From Bacteroidota bacterium (GTDB lineage: Bacteria; Bacteroidota; Rhodothermia; Balneolales; HLUCCA01): a stretch of 6,177 bases of DNA. A program made the translations under genes and the position numbers. This document shows, piece by piece, positions 5,815-6,177 of the stretch; positions within the stretch are counted from its first letter, which is position 1, and every line of letters starts with the position of its first letter. The stretch is from positions 1-6,177 of the forward strand of contig DLXM01000357.1 in NCBI GenBank assembly GCA_003448835.1, written 5' to 3'. Below the pieces are notes generated by a model. The model was not told where the DNA came from, made no database searches, and was given only the letters and a program-made list of their open reading frames with translations.

Positions 5815-6177
5815 ATGTTTACTGATAATCAAACCACAGTTGCCGAGGATGGCGCTGATATCGAACTAGGGATGATCAATCAGGATGAAGAACATACTGT
5901 TGAGAATCTACCCGCAGTACAAACTGCAGATACCATTACCGTTTGGCAAGTCGCAGATGGGTTACGTGTTTTAGTTTTCTCAAAAGAGAACTGTCCAAGA
6001 ATTGCCAGTGCTGTCTTATTATCAGGGCTCAGTGCAGGACTGAACTTTTTATCACCGGCATTGTTAGGTGAGTCTATTCATATTCTATCAAATGATAATG
6101 AAACAGTCGTATTTGCTGGAGCGGAACTATCTTGGCTACCTATTATTAGCATGCTGGTTTGCTCATATGGGTTGGCA
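5815..6177 (+). CDS. ABC transporter membrane subunit, N-terminal part only
   Basis: An open frame of 121 codons running off the right edge with no stop. Residues 1-50 form a hydrophilic leader with many Asp and Glu and no Lys or Arg until R51. Next comes a segment typical of the start of Atm1/HMT1-type exporters: basic residues and a cluster around FSKENCPR (55-62), a first membrane helix near 63-84 ending in the LSPALLGESI motif that resembles the family's VPxLxxxAID turn, a short acidic periplasmic loop (91-105), and the start of a second helix from about 106. Family members are dimers exporting glutathione conjugates, metal complexes or other small molecules, with the ATPase domain at the C-terminus, which lies outside the window. 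The assignment rests on the pattern of the first helix and loop. Another polytopic membrane protein is possible. Confidence 0.6.
   Translation, partial: MFTDNQTTVAEDGADIELGMINQDEEHTVENLPAVQTADTITVWQVADGLRVLVFSKENCPRIASAVLLSGLSAGLNFLSPALLGESIHILSNDNETVVFAGAELSWLPIISMLVCSYGLA

Overview
This AT-rich window looks like chromosomal or accessory DNA of a gammaproteobacterium. The gene content (a DXD-type sugar-nucleotide glycosyltransferase, several ABC half-transporters, a NagZ with the proteobacterial motif set) and base composition would fit a Legionella-like organism. That taxonomic guess is inference only. All intact genes lie on the + strand.

Layout. (1) 1-873: a glycosyltransferase with a clear DXD motif. 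Its reading frame runs off the left edge, so the N-terminus is missing. (2) 874-1190: no intact gene. This gap appears to be a rearrangement scar. A short minus-strand reading frame (890-1045), possibly an integrase fragment, abuts the last ~49 codons of a lost ABC transporter (1045-1194, + strand). (3) 1191-2990: a complete 599-residue ABC half-transporter. Its start codon overlaps the stop codon of the lost transporter (ATGA), so it was probably the second member of a translationally coupled pair. (4) 2991-3138: a spacer with two near-identical 16-bp elements exactly 60 bp apart. (5) 3139-5339: a two-gene operon, a NagX-type membrane acyltransferase and the beta-N-acetylhexosaminidase NagZ, 14 bp apart. 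(6) 5340-5555: a spacer with a possible terminator, a consensus -10 box and a hairpin that would hide a ribosome binding site. (7) 5556-5780: a small 74-codon ORF of unknown function. (8) 5815 to the right edge: the N-terminal part of another ABC transporter, with an unusual acidic leader.

How they may work together. The NagX/NagZ pair points to N-acetylglucosamine handling during cell-wall recycling. The intact ABC transporter at 1191 has every ATPase motif but seems to have lost its coupled neighbour. The small ORF just ahead of the right-hand ABC gene has a good ribosome binding site with an overlapping hairpin, and may be a regulated peptide or a leader ORF. I found no RNA gene, CRISPR array or complete mobile element. 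The best candidates for something unusual are the orphaned transporter with its scar and the small ORF/ABC unit at the right edge.
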